The position numbers were made by a program, and so were the translations under genes. A DNA stretch of 5,530 bases from Candidatus Bathyarchaeota archaeon (GTDB taxonomy: Archaea > Thermoproteota > Bathyarchaeia > Bathyarchaeales > Bathyarchaeaceae): NCBI GenBank assembly GCA_029881555.1, contig JAOUMI010000046.1, positions 1 through 5,530 of the forward strand, given 5' to 3'. The notes beneath the pieces are model-generated. The model made no database searches, was not told where the DNA came from, and worked only from the letters and a program-made list of their open reading frames with translations. Positions 4,840-5,530 of the stretch are shown one piece after another (the first letter of the stretch is position 1; each line of letters starts with the position of its first letter).

Positions 4840-5530
4840 TCATTCTGGTAAGTTCAAAAGCTCCATGTCAATGTTGCCGCCCGAGATCACCACAACAACC
4901 TTCTCGCCTCGCTTAAACCGTATCTTTCCTTGCAGAATGGCCGCTGGTCCCACTACGCCAGATCCTTCCACAACTTGACGTTCATTCTTAAGGACCCAAA
5001 GCAGTGCGCTTTTCAACTGTTTTTCTTCTGCCAAGACGATTTCATCGACGTGTTTCAAGACAAGGTCTAAGGTCATCTGGGAGATTCCTCCTGCAAGCCC
5101 GTCTGCTATGGTAGGCGGAACAGGGACATCAACGATTTTCTTAGCCTTAAAGCATTCATACATGGTGTAGGCAGCGTTTGACTGGGCGCCCACAACTCTT
5201 ATTTTCGGGTTAACGGTCTTGGCCCAAAGGGCTATACCGGAGATTAGACCACCGCCACCTATAGGAACTATTATTGTGTCCGTGTCAGGCATTTCTTCCA
5301 AGATCTCGCAGCCGATTGTTCCCTGGCCAGCTATAACCTTGTAGTCCTCGAAGGCGGGGATGTAAGTTGCCCCAGTTTTTGAAATCATCTTCTTGCAGTA
5401 GATTAAGGACTCGTCGTAGTTCGCTCCTTTGAGCACCACTTCCGCTTTGAGACCTCTACACCGTTCCACCTTTATCTTAGGTGCGTTCTCAGGTACGACG
5501 ACAGTCGCCTTGATGTTCATCATTTTGGCT
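4840..5530 (-). CDS. ilvA: Threonine/serine dehydratase (threonine ammonia-lyase family), 3' part; start lies beyond the window
   Basis: This is a fold-type II PLP enzyme. The family deaminates threonine to 2-oxobutanoate, or serine to pyruvate, and ammonia. The reading frame stays open to the right edge, and AKMMNIKATVVVPENAPK matches the internal AAxxxGIKATVVMPENAPxxK of the family. The internal Met codons at 5520/5523 are therefore not the start. The N-terminal PLP-lysine region is missing. Counting from the Met at 5523, visible motifs are VIAGQGTIGCEI (63-74), the phosphate-binding GGGGL (89-93), TIADGLAGG (138-146), VVEGSGVVGPAA (184-195) and ISGGNID (213-219), with Ser214 at the pyridine-nitrogen position. 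The protein ends eight residues after ISGGNID, so there is no C-terminal ACT regulatory domain. This is the short catabolic or serine-racemase-like layout, not feedback-regulated IlvA. The DGLAGG variant also occurs in EutB-type dehydratases, so substrate and symbol are tentative. Confidence 0.86.
   Translation of the reverse strand, partial: AKMMNIKATVVVPENAPKIKVERCRGLKAEVVLKGANYDESLIYCKKMISKTGATYIPAFEDYKVIAGQGTIGCEILEEMPDTDTIIVPIGGGGLISGIALWAKTVNPKIRVVGAQSNAAYTMYECFKAKKIVDVPVPPTIADGLAGGISQMTLDLVLKHVDEIVLAEEKQLKSALLWVLKNERQVVEGSGVVGPAAILQGKIRFKRGEKVVVVISGGNIDMELLNLPE

Noticed and set aside
5518..5523. Met codons at 5520/5523 as the dehydratase start
   Set aside because: The upstream codons to the window edge remain open and encode Ala-Lys, fitting the family's internal AAK segment. 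The N-terminal catalytic region would be missing.

Overview
The window looks archaeal. The two RNA-processing genes are of archaeal type: a compact tRNA-splicing endonuclease (EndA), and a zinc-knuckle homodimeric glycyl-tRNA synthetase of the archaeal/eukaryotic class. Gene starts carry GGAG/GGTG-like Shine-Dalgarno motifs, and several intergenic gaps hold BRE/TATA-like AT-rich elements at archaeal promoter distances. The exact lineage cannot be fixed from this sequence. A Thermoproteota/Bathyarchaeia-like archaeon is a reasonable guess, but it is inference.

Layout, left to right. (1) Positions 1-47, minus strand: the first 16 codons of a divergent gene whose N-terminus matches the start of the AAG/Mpg-family 3-methyladenine DNA glycosylases. 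(2) A short divergent promoter region with a 19-bp inverted repeat (73-91). (3) A 57-residue 4-oxalocrotonate tautomerase-family protein (142-315, plus). (4) A fold-type I PLP aminotransferase (443-1600, plus) with its own likely promoter. (5) Convergent to it, with only 7 bases between the stop codons, a minus-strand pair read as DUF47/PhoU-like protein (2178-2837) followed 12 bases later by EndA (1608-2165). (6) Glycyl-tRNA synthetase (2945-4696, minus), probably with its own promoter. (7) The 3' portion of a threonine/serine dehydratase (4840 to beyond 5530, minus), lacking an ACT domain.

Functionally this is mostly housekeeping and amino-acid metabolism: tRNA intron removal, glycine charging, transamination and threonine/serine deamination. 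A small tautomerase and a base-excision repair gene sit at the left edge. DUF47-endA is the only convincing multi-gene transcript. The other genes are separated by 100-145 bases with promoter-like sequence.

I see no mobile element, CRISPR array, tRNA or rRNA gene, and no clear novel system. The items most worth a second look are the palindromes placed on or beside predicted promoters (73-91, 365-375, 4743-4768), the Trp/Phe-to-Cys change in the tautomerase active-site region, and the DUF47-endA pairing.
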